The position numbers were made by a program, and so were the translations under genes. Shown one piece after another: positions 1-7,684 of a stretch of DNA of 26,863 bases (positions are counted from its first letter, which is position 1; every line of letters begins with the position of its first letter). Origin of the DNA: a virus; the IMG/VR virus record IMGVR_UViG_3300042691_005476, positions 1 to 26,863 of that record, one strand, 5' to 3'. The notes below the pieces were generated by a model that saw nothing but the letters and a program-made list of their open reading frames with translations, had not been told where the DNA came from and did not search any database.

Positions 1-2
1 GG

Positions 3-1052
3 GCGTATCAGGGAAGCCCTCATGACTTTGCCGCAGAGCGTCTTGTGCGCTTCCCCGACAAGACTGAGCAGTATATCGTCGGCACGCCTGATGTGCTTCC
101 TGACGTTCCTGAAGGCGCTGAGGTCATTCAGGACTTCCCGCTTGGCCGGATGAGGATGGACAAGATCGGCACGGGCGAGGGCGCGCAGGCTTATGGTCAT
201 GGGCTGTATGCGGCTGAACATGAGCCTATTGCTAAAGGTTATCGTGATCGTCTTAGTCGTAATGTCGCCATGGAAAAAGCAGGAACGCCAACTACATGGG
301 GCGATTACTTTACTGAAATTCAGTCTGCCGCGCAGGTTAAGGGGATACATCGGGACCAAGCCTATTCTATCGCTAAAAGTATTTCTGACTTAATGGACGA
401 GGGCAAGACCGCGCAATGGATTGCTAAAAACTACGAGCCGCCCACGGGTTTTGAGGATGCTTGGAACTCTGCGTTACAAGCCGCCTCTCTATACAAAAAG
501 AATAAAACCCCCGGCAAAGTTTACGAAGTCAACATCGCCGCCGACCCCAACACCTTCCTAGACTGGGACAAGCCGCTGAGTGAGCAGCCAAATCTTATGC
601 GCGCTTTGGGGAATTATGACCCAGAATACTATGTTGATTACGATGAAATAATAGACAAAGCGATGCGTTCTTTGCGGCCTGTTAGTGAGCCAACGGGAGA
701 AGATATTTATCGCGCACTAGGACATCCTAAGACTGCTACAAGGATGCTAAACACAATGGGTGTTCCCGGCATTAGGTATCTTGATGCTGGATCGCGCGGC
801 GTTGGTGATGGGACAAGAAACATTGTTGTCTTTGATGACAAGCTGATCTCCATCATCCGCAAGTACGGCATCGCAGGCGCATCCGCCATGCTGGGTTACA
901 ATCTGATGGAGCAGCTTGATCCCAAGCAGGCGCTGGCTGCATCCATGGCGGATCAGGAGTTCCAGTCCAGCAGGCCGCAGAGGTCTATGGGCGGCAACAA
1001 TTCGGTTTCAGGCGCGCTGAACGTGGCGCGCGGGCTGCACGGGGGTATGTGA
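3..1052 (+). CDS. ADP-ribosyltransferase-like polyvalent protein (5' truncated)
   Basis: The reading frame is open to the window edge, so the true start lies upstream; the GTG at 45 is inside the conserved domain and is not the start. The visible 349 residues begin AYQGSPHDF and continue with KIGTGEGAQAYGHGLYAAE, the N-terminal signature of the ADP-ribosyltransferase (ART) domain found in phage and mobile-element polyvalent proteins. Further family blocks follow: VYEVNI...FLDWDKPLSEQ in the middle and MGVPGIRYLDAGSRG...TRNIVVFDDKLI near the end. ART domains of this family are thought to modify host or competitor proteins using NAD, often after ejection with phage DNA; that role is inferred here. 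The Gly/Ser/Asn-rich tail looks unstructured. The TGA overlaps the ATG of the next gene (TGATG), suggesting translational coupling. Confidence 0.8.
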   Translation, partial: AYQGSPHDFAAERLVRFPDKTEQYIVGTPDVLPDVPEGAEVIQDFPLGRMRMDKIGTGEGAQAYGHGLYAAEHEPIAKGYRDRLSRNVAMEKAGTPTTWGDYFTEIQSAAQVKGIHRDQAYSIAKSISDLMDEGKTAQWIAKNYEPPTGFEDAWNSALQAASLYKKNKTPGKVYEVNIAADPNTFLDWDKPLSEQPNLMRALGNYDPEYYVDYDEIIDKAMRSLRPVSEPTGEDIYRALGHPKTATRMLNTMGVPGIRYLDAGSRGVGDGTRNIVVFDDKLISIIRKYGIAGASAMLGYNLMEQLDPKQALAASMADQEFQSSRPQRSMGGNNSVSGALNVARGLHGGM

Positions 1053-4000
1053 TGGCGGGTAAGGGCGACATTGTCGAGCAGGCGCTAAAGCTTCTTGCTG
1101 GCGGTGGTGATGATGCCGCCAAGAGGGCTTTTGCCAACACTCGCCTGAAGACGCCGCAGGGTGATCCCATGCGCCTTTATCATATGACGCCCGAAGACAT
1201 ATTTGAGTTCCGCGCATCGCCTGAGAACCGCAGCGGTCCTGCTGTATTCCTCAGTCCGTATCCTGACTTTCAACCCGCCTATCATCAGTCTGCGGAGCGC
1301 GGTCCTGCTGGCGAGTTGACAAGCAAGTTCAAAGAGGGTGCCAACGTCATGCCCGTCTATGCTGACGTTCGCAATCCGCTGGTGCTGGATCACCCGCGCA
1401 AGATCAAGGAGGCCGCCGCCAAGTATCAGGGTGGCGATCCCCAGTTCCCGCGCATCATTTCGCCTGAAGCCCGCGCCGCCATGGAGGCGGAGGGATATGA
1501 CGGCATCGTCTTCGGCGGCGACAATCCGATCCCCTATGGCGACAGGCCCATGGATGCGCGTCTTGGCTTTCAAGAGGGGCGCGGCGAGGAGTTTCTTGTG
1601 TTCGATCCCAAGCGTGTGAAGTCGGCCATCAGCAACACTGGCGAGTATGACTTTACAAACCCCGACATCACCAAGGCGGAAGGTGGGCAAGTGAGAGAAG
1701 GTTACGCTGGCAAAGGGCGTGTTGTTAAGAATAAAGTTGGAAGCATTGTTGACGCGGTAACGGGGCGCAGGCCAAACCGCGTCTTCCCTGAGCTTGCAAA
1801 GCGTTACCCTGAGGTAGTTCCGCCTGTTACGGCGTTTGATAAAAAGAAAGGCAAAGAATACTTAGCCAAGGACTTGTCCCCTGAGGCGCTGGCGGTTCAG
1901 AAAGCCCGTGATGTTATCCAGAAGGACATTGACGCTGGCTTTTATGACCCGTTTTTTGATGTAAGAGCGCGGGCAGACGTTGATCCGTCTGACTATCCCA
2001 GCACGGGCAAAACCATTGATGTTAAACCTGCGCGGCCTGAGACGCAGGCCAAGTACCGGGCTATGGCGTTTAACCCTGAGGGTCTTTCACGTTTGCGTGA
2101 AGGCTACGCTGCTGGCCTTGAGCAAAAGGACGTTGCTGAAAACTGGTACTTCATGAAGCAGCTTGAGGACAAGTTTGTTGAAGAATTTGGGCCTGAGGAA
2201 GGGCGCAAACAGTTCAAGGAACGTTTTGCAAAACCAATGGCGCTGACCACTGGCGGCGCTGACCCGACATCTAATCTTCTCATGTCCTATTATGGAAATT
2301 TTCTGCGTGAAAAAGGCTTGCCGATACCAAAGGCGGCCTATGACATGCCATTCCCGATTGGCGGGCAATTCGCATCTTCTAACATGGGCATGTTTGGTCG
2401 CAACATGGAAAAGGAACTGACGCCCGACAACCCGAAGCGGTTCAATTTCCAAAACAACTTTTTGGGCTACAAAGAGCCGACTATTGACGAGCAGATGTCG
2501 AAGGGCTTTGATCCCAAGCTTCAGATGCCGGAATGGTATGGCCCCTACGAAGAGGCCATCAACATGCTGGCCAGCGAGTACGATGTTGATCCGCGCTACT
2601 TCCAAGAGGTTACGTGGGCTGGTCTGAAGAGCAAGGGCAAGGGTGGCTATCAGGGCATGCCCATGATCCAGCATGTTAACGAAGCCATTGAACGCACAAG
2701 CCGCTTGACTGGCGTTCCGCCAGAAGAGGTTGTACGGCGCGGGCTGGTGCGCGCTGAAATGCCTATCTATGGCATGGCGGCCCCTGCTGGCGCGCTTGCT
2801 GTTGGCGCGATGGGCGATGACGCCGAAGAAGACATCGACAATGCCGTCCGTATTGCAAAGGGCGGCGGCGGTGGCTTTACCAAGCTTGTGCGGTCCCTGT
2901 TTGGCCCTTCGGAGAAAGAGGGGCTGGAGGCGCTGACCAAGGCGGGATCGGGTTACAAAGGTGTTCCCGGCAAGCCTAACACCGTCAAGCTGCCCGGTAT
3001 TGGCGAGGTTGAGGCCAAGCCTCTGCCGCCCCTTGAGCGGGCTGCCGAAGACTACATGAAGCGCCTTGGCAGGCCCGGTGAGCATGTCATCGATGTCTTC
3101 CAGCCGCTGGACGAGGATTTCGCCCGCCGCGTGGCTGGCGCATATGGCGAGATGAAACACGCCCCCACGGACCCGGAGGTCAAGCGCGCCTACGATGCGC
3201 TGGCTCAGGAGACGCTAGATCAGCTTGAAGCCGCCAAGCAGGCGGGCATCGACTTCAGCTTTATCCGTGGCGAGGACCCCTACAAGGCGTCTCCCGGCAT
3301 GGGCTACGCCGATCTGGCGGAGCGTGGTCACCTGTATGTCTTCCCGACCGATCAGGGCTTCGGCTCAGATGTTGCCTTCGACCCCGCGAACAACCCCTTG
3401 CTGAAACGCATTGGCCCGCTGGGTGACCTTGACGACGCGACGGTCAATGATGCCTTCCGCATCGTGCATGACCTGTTCGGCCACTATGGCCCCGGCAACC
3501 CGTTCTTCCGCGCGCCCGGTGAGGAGCGGGCATTCAAGCTGCATAGCCGCATGTATTCGCCGGAAGCGCGCCCCGCCATGGCGAGCGAGACGCGCGGCCA
3601 GAATAGCTGGCTGAATTTCGGCCCCTATGGCAGCTACAACCGTGGGGCCAACGCGGCTGAGACGATCTACGCTGACCAGAAGACGGGCATCATGCCGCCG
3701 TGGGCTTATGAGAAAGCTGACGGCGGCGCTATTGAGAATGCCCTGCGGATTGCAAAGGGTGGCGGCGGTGGCTTTGTACCGAAAGTCATTAAGGGTGGCC
3801 TTGAAGCGGTAGAAACTGCTCTGGGAAAATCAGCGCCTAACCTAAGCAACACCAGCCCAGAAATGCGTAACGCATATTTGCTCTCTAAAATGAAATCATC
3901 TGGGATTAACACTCCAGATGACGTTTGGAACAGGTGGCGGGATTATATGATGGCAAAGGCGGGGCCGAGAACAGGCTTGAGCAGTGTTGCCTCAAAGGAA

Positions 4001-5044
4001 AGTCATTCCAAGCAAGTAAATGACGCTATGCAACACTGGCGTCAGAAGGCAGACACTGCCGGAATGAGCGAACTTTTGAAGAATTGGGAAACCGTTCCGC
4101 GCGAAGACGGTTTTGTTGTTTCGGCTGGCCCGCGTGAAATTTTTCAAAAAGCTGGCATTCCTCCGACCATGGATAACATACAGGCTGCATATGATCTTTT
4201 GCGTTCGTTAAACAAAAAAGAGGATGGTTTTGCTCCGGGTGGTGCAGTGGACAACGCCATCCGCATTGCTAAGGACATTGGCGGCGCTGCGTCACGAGAT
4301 GACATGCGGGCAACATACGCTGCTTTGGAAGGCGCAAATGTTCCGCAAAGTGCGGCACCAGTAGAGCCGCGTTATCCCGATAAGGCCGCCCAACAAATGG
4401 CGGCCAAGAAAGCTTACATTGCAGAGGCAATGGGTGGCATAAAGCGTAATCGTGAGCCTACTGATCTTGAGTATTGGAATGCCATGCCGCCAGAGGAAAG
4501 GGCTGAGTTTGCTGCTCAATACCCAGAATTAGGGGAAGAAATGCGGATGGCAAGTGAAGTCAATTACTATGAAAATGCTCAACGGGCCAAAGCTTCTCAG
4601 CCGTACAGCGCCCAGTCAATGACGCATGATGCGTCTGTCCCGCGCACGGACATGAAGATTAACATGCCTCTGCTTGGCGGCGAGTATTCACTTGGTAGCG
4701 CACCGTATAATGTGGCCGAAGGGCTTCAGAGTATGGCCCAGAACGCATACGACTTCAAAACGATGCCGCTTTACTTCTCCGGGGCTGCCGCTCCTATTGC
4801 ATTGGGCATAGACGTTGCAGAAAGTCGTTTGAACGATGACCCGCTGGGGCTGGCGCTTAGTGCTGCTTTGACGCCTCAGACGGCGGCGGCGCTCAAGACG
4901 GCTGGTCGTTCTGCTCTTGGCTTTGCTCGCAGAAATCCAAAGGCAACCGCCGCTGTCATCGGCGCGGGATCGTATCTTTCTCCAGACGAGACAGAGGCTG
5001 ATCCTTTCGCTAACAAGGCGCTTGAACTGACAAGGGACTACTGA
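1052..5044 (+). CDS. Large multidomain polyvalent protein with ART-like and HDxxGH domains
   Basis: About 1330 residues. ATG 1052 is preferred (G-rich Shine-Dalgarno at 1041-1045); GTG 1049 adds one residue. Residues about 40-200 form a second ART-like domain: LYHMT with H44, and GEEFLVFDPKRVKSA with E179/E180 near its end. Residues about 260-580 match a phage domain I recognise by pattern (KRFNFQNNFLG near 462, TID at 477-479, FQEVTWAG around 521; possibly DUF7178). Residues about 660-890 hold a domain with FRIVHDLFGH (H806, H811) and ASETRGQNSW (E846), seen in other environmental phages without a firm function as far as I know. Residues about 1085-1330 end in hydrophobic Ala/Gly-rich helices. 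Copies of a 'DNAVRIAKGGGGGF' module (R600, R899, R1071) separate the domains. It is probably virion-associated or injected; that is inference. Confidence 0.75.
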   Translation: MAGKGDIVEQALKLLAGGGDDAAKRAFANTRLKTPQGDPMRLYHMTPEDIFEFRASPENRSGPAVFLSPYPDFQPAYHQSAERGPAGELTSKFKEGANVMPVYADVRNPLVLDHPRKIKEAAAKYQGGDPQFPRIISPEARAAMEAEGYDGIVFGGDNPIPYGDRPMDARLGFQEGRGEEFLVFDPKRVKSAISNTGEYDFTNPDITKAEGGQVREGYAGKGRVVKNKVGSIVDAVTGRRPNRVFPELAKRYPEVVPPVTAFDKKKGKEYLAKDLSPEALAVQKARDVIQKDIDAGFYDPFFDVRARADVDPSDYPSTGKTIDVKPARPETQAKYRAMAFNPEGLSRLREGYAAGLEQKDVAENWYFMKQLEDKFVEEFGPEEGRKQFKERFAKPMALTTGGADPTSNLLMSYYGNFLREKGLPIPKAAYDMPFPIGGQFASSNMGMFGRNMEKELTPDNPKRFNFQNNFLGYKEPTIDEQMSKGFDPKLQMPEWYGPYEEAINMLASEYDVDPRYFQEVTWAGLKSKGKGGYQGMPMIQHVNEAIERTSRLTGVPPEEVVRRGLVRAEMPIYGMAAPAGALAVGAMGDDAEEDIDNAVRIAKGGGGGFTKLVRSLFGPSEKEGLEALTKAGSGYKGVPGKPNTVKLPGIGEVEAKPLPPLERAAEDYMKRLGRPGEHVIDVFQPLDEDFARRVAGAYGEMKHAPTDPEVKRAYDALAQETLDQLEAAKQAGIDFSFIRGEDPYKASPGMGYADLAERGHLYVFPTDQGFGSDVAFDPANNPLLKRIGPLGDLDDATVNDAFRIVHDLFGHYGPGNPFFRAPGEERAFKLHSRMYSPEARPAMASETRGQNSWLNFGPYGSYNRGANAAETIYADQKTGIMPPWAYEKADGGAIENALRIAKGGGGGFVPKVIKGGLEAVETALGKSAPNLSNTSPEMRNAYLLSKMKSSGINTPDDVWNRWRDYMMAKAGPRTGLSSVASKESHSKQVNDAMQHWRQKADTAGMSELLKNWETVPREDGFVVSAGPREIFQKAGIPPTMDNIQAAYDLLRSLNKKEDGFAPGGAVDNAIRIAKDIGGAASRDDMRATYAALEGANVPQSAAPVEPRYPDKAAQQMAAKKAYIAEAMGGIKRNREPTDLEYWNAMPPEERAEFAAQYPELGEEMRMASEVNYYENAQRAKASQPYSAQSMTHDASVPRTDMKINMPLLGGEYSLGSAPYNVAEGLQSMAQNAYDFKTMPLYFSGAAAPIALGIDVAESRLNDDPLGLALSAALTPQTAAALKTAGRSALGFARRNPKATAAVIGAGSYLSPDETEADPFANKALELTRDY
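2852..2878 (+). repeat. Direct repeat copy 1 of the RIAK-GGGGGF linker
   Basis: A 27-base direct repeat inside the large polyvalent gene, encoding the IAKGGGGGF part of the linker. It matches 3749-3775 except for one silent C/T difference. The near identity of two copies 0.9 kb apart suggests recent duplication or homogenisation, and gives a possible site for recombination that swaps or deletes the domain between them. Confidence 0.8.
3749..3775 (+). repeat. Direct repeat copy 2 of the RIAK-GGGGGF linker
   Basis: Second copy of the 27-base repeat at 2852-2878, in the same frame and encoding the same residues. A third, diverged protein-level copy lies at about 4250-4285, where the DNA no longer matches closely. 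Confidence 0.8.
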
Positions 5045-5045
5045 C

Positions 5046-5468
5046 ATGGGCGGCACGAAGGGCGGCGGCAGCACAGGTTCCATGAATGCTTTTGCGCGGA
5101 ATACTGGCCCGCAGAACATGGGGTCACAGCCATCGACCAAGCAAGACATGCTTGTGCGCATGATGGGCAGCATGATGGGCATCCCTGCGTCCCGTCTTCC
5201 CGGCTACAATCAGTCTGGAACCGGATCAAAGGGCGCGCAGCAACCCCAACAGCCCGCCGCAGCGCTGCCGCCCATGCCGGAATACGTTAACTACCAGCAG
5301 ACGCCGTCCTATGGCACCCAGCCTGTCGGCCCATCGCAAGCCATTCTCGACTTCATGGGTGGGCAGTATGCGTCCGGTGGCTCCGTTAACGAGCGCTCAC
5401 CGGATGACGAGATCGCAGCCGCCTTGCGCATCGTCAGGCTTCTTGGCGGATCGGGTGATTTCGAGTAA
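5046..5468 (+). CDS. Small Gly/Gln/Pro-rich protein with a C-terminal ALRIV module
   Basis: 140 residues, not recognised as a named family. The start ATG lies one base after the stop of the polyvalent gene with AAGGGA upstream, so the two are probably co-translated. The N-terminal half is Gly/Ser/Met-rich and low complexity, followed by a Gln/Pro stretch (about 60-80). The C-terminus has SGGSVNE and then DDEIAAALRIVRLLGGSG (R128), a version of the linker module in the preceding gene. The predicted order is low. It may be a virion-associated or delivered partner of the polyvalent protein, but nothing shows a biochemical function. Confidence 0.65.
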   Translation: MGGTKGGGSTGSMNAFARNTGPQNMGSQPSTKQDMLVRMMGSMMGIPASRLPGYNQSGTGSKGAQQPQQPAAALPPMPEYVNYQQTPSYGTQPVGPSQAILDFMGGQYASGGSVNERSPDDEIAAALRIVRLLGGSGDFE

Positions 5469-5495
5469 GTTGCATCAAACCCACAGGAGACGGGC

Positions 5496-6884
5496 ATGGA
5501 ATACCGCAAGCAGGCCAAGAAGGCCATGAACGACAAGATCACTCGCATGACCTCCCCGCTCAAGGGTCCGGTCGATGCATCTGGCTGGCAGGCCTACGAT
5601 CTGCTGAATGCCGATGCGAAGACGGGCATGCGCCCGGTATCGCGCCGCGCCTTTAAGAAGGGCGGCAAGGTCGAGGCCAAGCCCGATGGCAAGATGTGCG
5701 GTGGGCGCGCTGACCGCAAGGCCCGCCAGAGCGGCGGCAAGGCTCTCACGCCGAACAGCTACATCAACCGCAATGTGAAGGATGCCAACGAGGAGCGCGA
5801 TGGCATCAAGCATGTCGGCGGCATGAAGAAGGGCGGCAAGGTGTCCAAGGAGACTTGGGAGCATTCCAAGGCCGACCTGAAGCAGGACAAGAAGCTCGCC
5901 AAGAAGCACGGCATGTCCATGGCGGCTTGGGAAAAGTCCAAGAAGGACGAGAAGCACGACAAGCAGCAGTCCGCCAAGGGCCTGAAGAAGGGTGGCCGCG
6001 CTGGCAAGGACAATGGCGGCTCCGCTCTGGTGACCCCGTCGCGGCTCACGACTGATGACAAATACAAGCGCTCTATGGGCGACGCCCTGCGCATTTCCCG
6101 CGCTGGTAAGGGTGATTATGCCGGGGACTATCCGGCAGACCTTAGCAATGAGGCGCTGGAGCAGGTGAGGGCGCGCGAGGCCACCCGCCGCATGAGGGAC
6201 CGCATGCTTGAGTACGGCGCGGAGGGCCGCAAGTCTGGCGGCAAGGTGGATCACGGTGCGCACACCGCCATCGGCCATGCCGTGGGCGCGGCCATGAAGG
6301 CCTATCTGGCCCACGAGGAGGGCGAGGATGAGGGCGAGGACGAGGGAAAGCGCAAGAAGCGCAATGCTGGCGGACGCATCGCCAAGGCCAACGGCGGCGG
6401 CTTCGGGGAGGACATGAACAACCCCAAGGCCAAGACCGACAAGCCCTCCAAGGGCGGCGGCAAGGTCCCGGTGATCAACATCACCATCAACTCCGAACCC
6501 AAGGCCCCCGCGATGCCTGTCCCCGGCGCTCCTGCGCCCATGGGGCCGCCTCCGGGCATGCCCCTCCCCATCGGTGGCGCTCCCATGCCTCCGGGCGGCC
6601 CTGCCGCTGGTGGCCCGCCGCCTGACCTTGGTGCCTTGATCGGTGCCATGGGCGGTGGTGCTGGTCCGGGCGCTGGTCCGATGCCCATGCCGCGCCGCGA
6701 CGGTGGCCGCGCCAAGCACATGACGGCTGGCGCTGGCTCCGGTGAGGGCAGGCTGGAGAAGAAGGACTGGTACGGTGCGCGCCCCGCCCGCGCCGCTGGC
6801 GGTGGCCTTGGCATGACCGCAGGCGCTGGCTCTGGCGAAGGCCGCCTTCAGAAGATTGACGCCTACGGGAAGAAGGCTTACTAA
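5496..6884 (+). CDS. Lys/Gly/Pro-rich low-complexity phage protein with KKGGK motifs
   Basis: 462 residues, preceded by AGGAGA at good spacing. It is strongly basic and disordered-looking, built from repeated Lys/Arg-x-Gly-Gly-Lys/Arg motifs (FKKGGKV, MKKGGKV, LKKGGRA, RKSGGKV, NAGGRIA). A helical stretch [15 protein letters not shown] (R199) carries the module shared with the two genes upstream. An acidic run [11 protein letters not shown] near 275 is followed by a long Pro/Gly/Met/Ala segment (about 340-400). The C-terminus has two copies of [12 protein letters not shown] (at nt about 6721 and 6814), each followed by an aromatic KxxxYG sequence. The protein shares RADRKxRxSGG with the 83-residue protein at 11871. 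It lies just before a terminator. No enzymatic motif is visible; nucleic-acid or virion binding is a guess from charge. Confidence 0.65.
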   Translation: MEYRKQAKKAMNDKITRMTSPLKGPVDASGWQAYDLLNADAKTGMRPVSRRAFKKGGKVEAKPDGKMCGGRADRKARQSGGKALTPNSYINRNVKDANEERDGIKHVGGMKKGGKVSKETWEHSKADLKQDKKLAKKHGMSMAAWEKSKKDEKHDKQQSAKGLKKGGRAGKDNGGSALVTPSRLTTDDKYKRSMGDALRISRAGKGDYAGDYPADLSNEALEQVRAREATRRMRDRMLEYGAEGRKSGGKVDHGAHTAIGHAVGAAMKAYLAHEEGEDEGEDEGKRKKRNAGGRIAKANGGGFGEDMNNPKAKTDKPSKGGGKVPVINITINSEPKAPAMPVPGAPAPMGPPPGMPLPIGGAPMPPGGPAAGGPPPDLGALIGAMGGGAGPGAGPMPMPRRDGGRAKHMTAGAGSGEGRLEKKDWYGARPARAAGGGLGMTAGAGSGEGRLQKIDAYGKKAY

Positions 6885-6891
6885 AACCGGG

Positions 6892-6953
6892 CCACAAGGG
6901 GCTGGAGCCAAAGCCCAGAAGTAACTTCCTGCCGGGGTTCCCCTTGTGGACCA
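6892..6953 (+). other. Perfect 10-bp terminal inverted repeat followed by ACCA, tRNA-acceptor-like
   Basis: CCACAAGGGG at 6892-6901 pairs exactly with CCCCTTGTGG at 6940-6949, and ACCA follows at 6950-6953. Small hairpins can form inside, such as GAAG-TAA-CTTC. The outline recalls a tRNA acceptor stem with discriminator base and CCA, but there is no T-loop consensus and at 62 nt it is too short for a standard tRNA. It lies between the stop of the low-complexity gene and the terminator at 6959, so it would form the 3' end of that transcript. It could be an RNA-stabilising structure or a tRNA-like element. Confidence 0.4.
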
Positions 6954-6958
6954 TTTGA

Positions 6959-6990
6959 GGGGTCAGCGAAAGCTGGCCCCTTTATCTTTT
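6959..6990 (+). terminator. Rho-independent terminator after the polyvalent block
   Basis: A nine-pair stem, GGGGTCAGC (6959-6967) with GCTGGCCCC (6972-6980), has one G-U pair and a GAAA tetraloop, followed by TTTATCTTTT. This is a textbook intrinsic terminator. It separates the polyvalent/low-complexity genes from the co-chaperonin and scaffold block. Confidence 0.85.
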
Positions 6991-7060
6991 CGGTGAACGG
7001 TTATTTACATTTCGCTTGACGTTAATGGATTTGCTTAACCCATGAGTTTACCTCTGCCTC

Positions 7061-7276
7061 ATGGTGCAAACCTACGATACTTACTGGCAGAAGATTTTTG
7101 CAAAGAGGCTTGGTGAGGCAGCGGAGCGCGAAAGCGAACGCATCATTGCAGGCAACGCGCAGGATTTTGCTGACTACAAGTTTCAGGCGGGCATCGTTCG
7201 TGGCCTTAACATCGCGCATGAACTAATTGGCGAAGTTAACGCTGAACTCAAGAAGGCAGAACAGGGAGAAAGTTAA
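7061..7276 (+). CDS. Small conserved phage protein upstream of the co-chaperonin
   Basis: 71 residues. The pattern AGNAQDFADYKFQAGIVRGL resembles a small helical protein common in tailed phages just before head genes (A-x-D-F/Y-A-x-Y-K/R...G-x-I/V-x-G-L); I know no firm function for it. No transmembrane segment is visible and it is predicted to be mostly helical and charged. The Shine-Dalgarno is weak. Its TAA shares one base with the ATG of the GroES-like gene (TAATG), indicating coupling. A head-assembly role is inferred only from position. Confidence 0.7.
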   Translation: MVQTYDTYWQKIFAKRLGEAAERESERIIAGNAQDFADYKFQAGIVRGLNIAHELIGEVNAELKKAEQGES

Positions 7277-7668
7277 TGCCATACATGCGTATGGAGCATT
7301 CCGACGACCCTGCGGAGGTAATCCGCAAGGAAATGGGCGACATCAGCGATATTGAGATTTTTCACAATCAGGTGCTGGTCGCGATCTACATCCGCCCGGA
7401 GAAGACCAAGAGCGGATTGTATCTTTCGGCGCAGACCCGTGATGAGGACAAGTATCAGGGCAAGGTCGGCTTGATCATCAAGAAGGGCGCTGATGCGTTC
7501 GTTGATGACACTGGCAAGTGGTTCAAGGGCGTCAATCTGGACGTTGGCGATTGGATTTACTTCAGGCCCAGCGATGGTTGGGCCATCACGGTTCACGGCC
7601 AGCTTTGCCGCATTCTGGATGACACTGACGTTCGTGGCCGCATCCCTGCGCCTGACGCCGTCTGGTAA
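7276..7668 (+). CDS. GroES-like co-chaperonin (Cpn10 family)
   Basis: 130 residues against about 97 for bacterial GroES. The Cpn10 core is recognisable: NQVLVAIYIRPEKTKSGLYL corresponds to the start of the beta-barrel and the mobile loop that contacts GroEL (GLYL in place of GroES GGIVL), then KYQGKVGLIIKKG, DVGDWIYFRPSDGWAITV and a closing CRILDDTDVRGRI. No GroEL gene is visible, so it would presumably work with host GroEL, as T4 gp31 does for its capsid protein. It sits directly before scaffold and capsid genes, which fits assisted folding of head proteins. GGGAGAAAG precedes the start. The extra N-terminal residues and an insertion around DAFVDDTGKWFKG account for the greater length. Confidence 0.85.
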   Translation: MPYMRMEHSDDPAEVIRKEMGDISDIEIFHNQVLVAIYIRPEKTKSGLYLSAQTRDEDKYQGKVGLIIKKGADAFVDDTGKWFKGVNLDVGDWIYFRPSDGWAITVHGQLCRILDDTDVRGRIPAPDAVW

Positions 7669-7684
7669 AACACGGAGAAGTTGA

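Noticed and set aside
45-47. GTG as start of the first gene
   Set aside because: The frame is open upstream and encodes AYQGSPHDF, part of the conserved ART domain, so the gene begins outside the window.
6892-6953. A true tRNA gene at the ACCA element
   Set aside because: It is only 62 nt, has no GTTCRA T-loop and no anticodon arm of normal geometry, so it is reported only as tRNA-like.
7016-7046. TTGACG as a promoter -35 box after the terminator at 6959
   Set aside because: No convincing -10 hexamer is found at 15-19 bases spacing (the best is CATGAG), so I do not call it, though some promoter is expected here.
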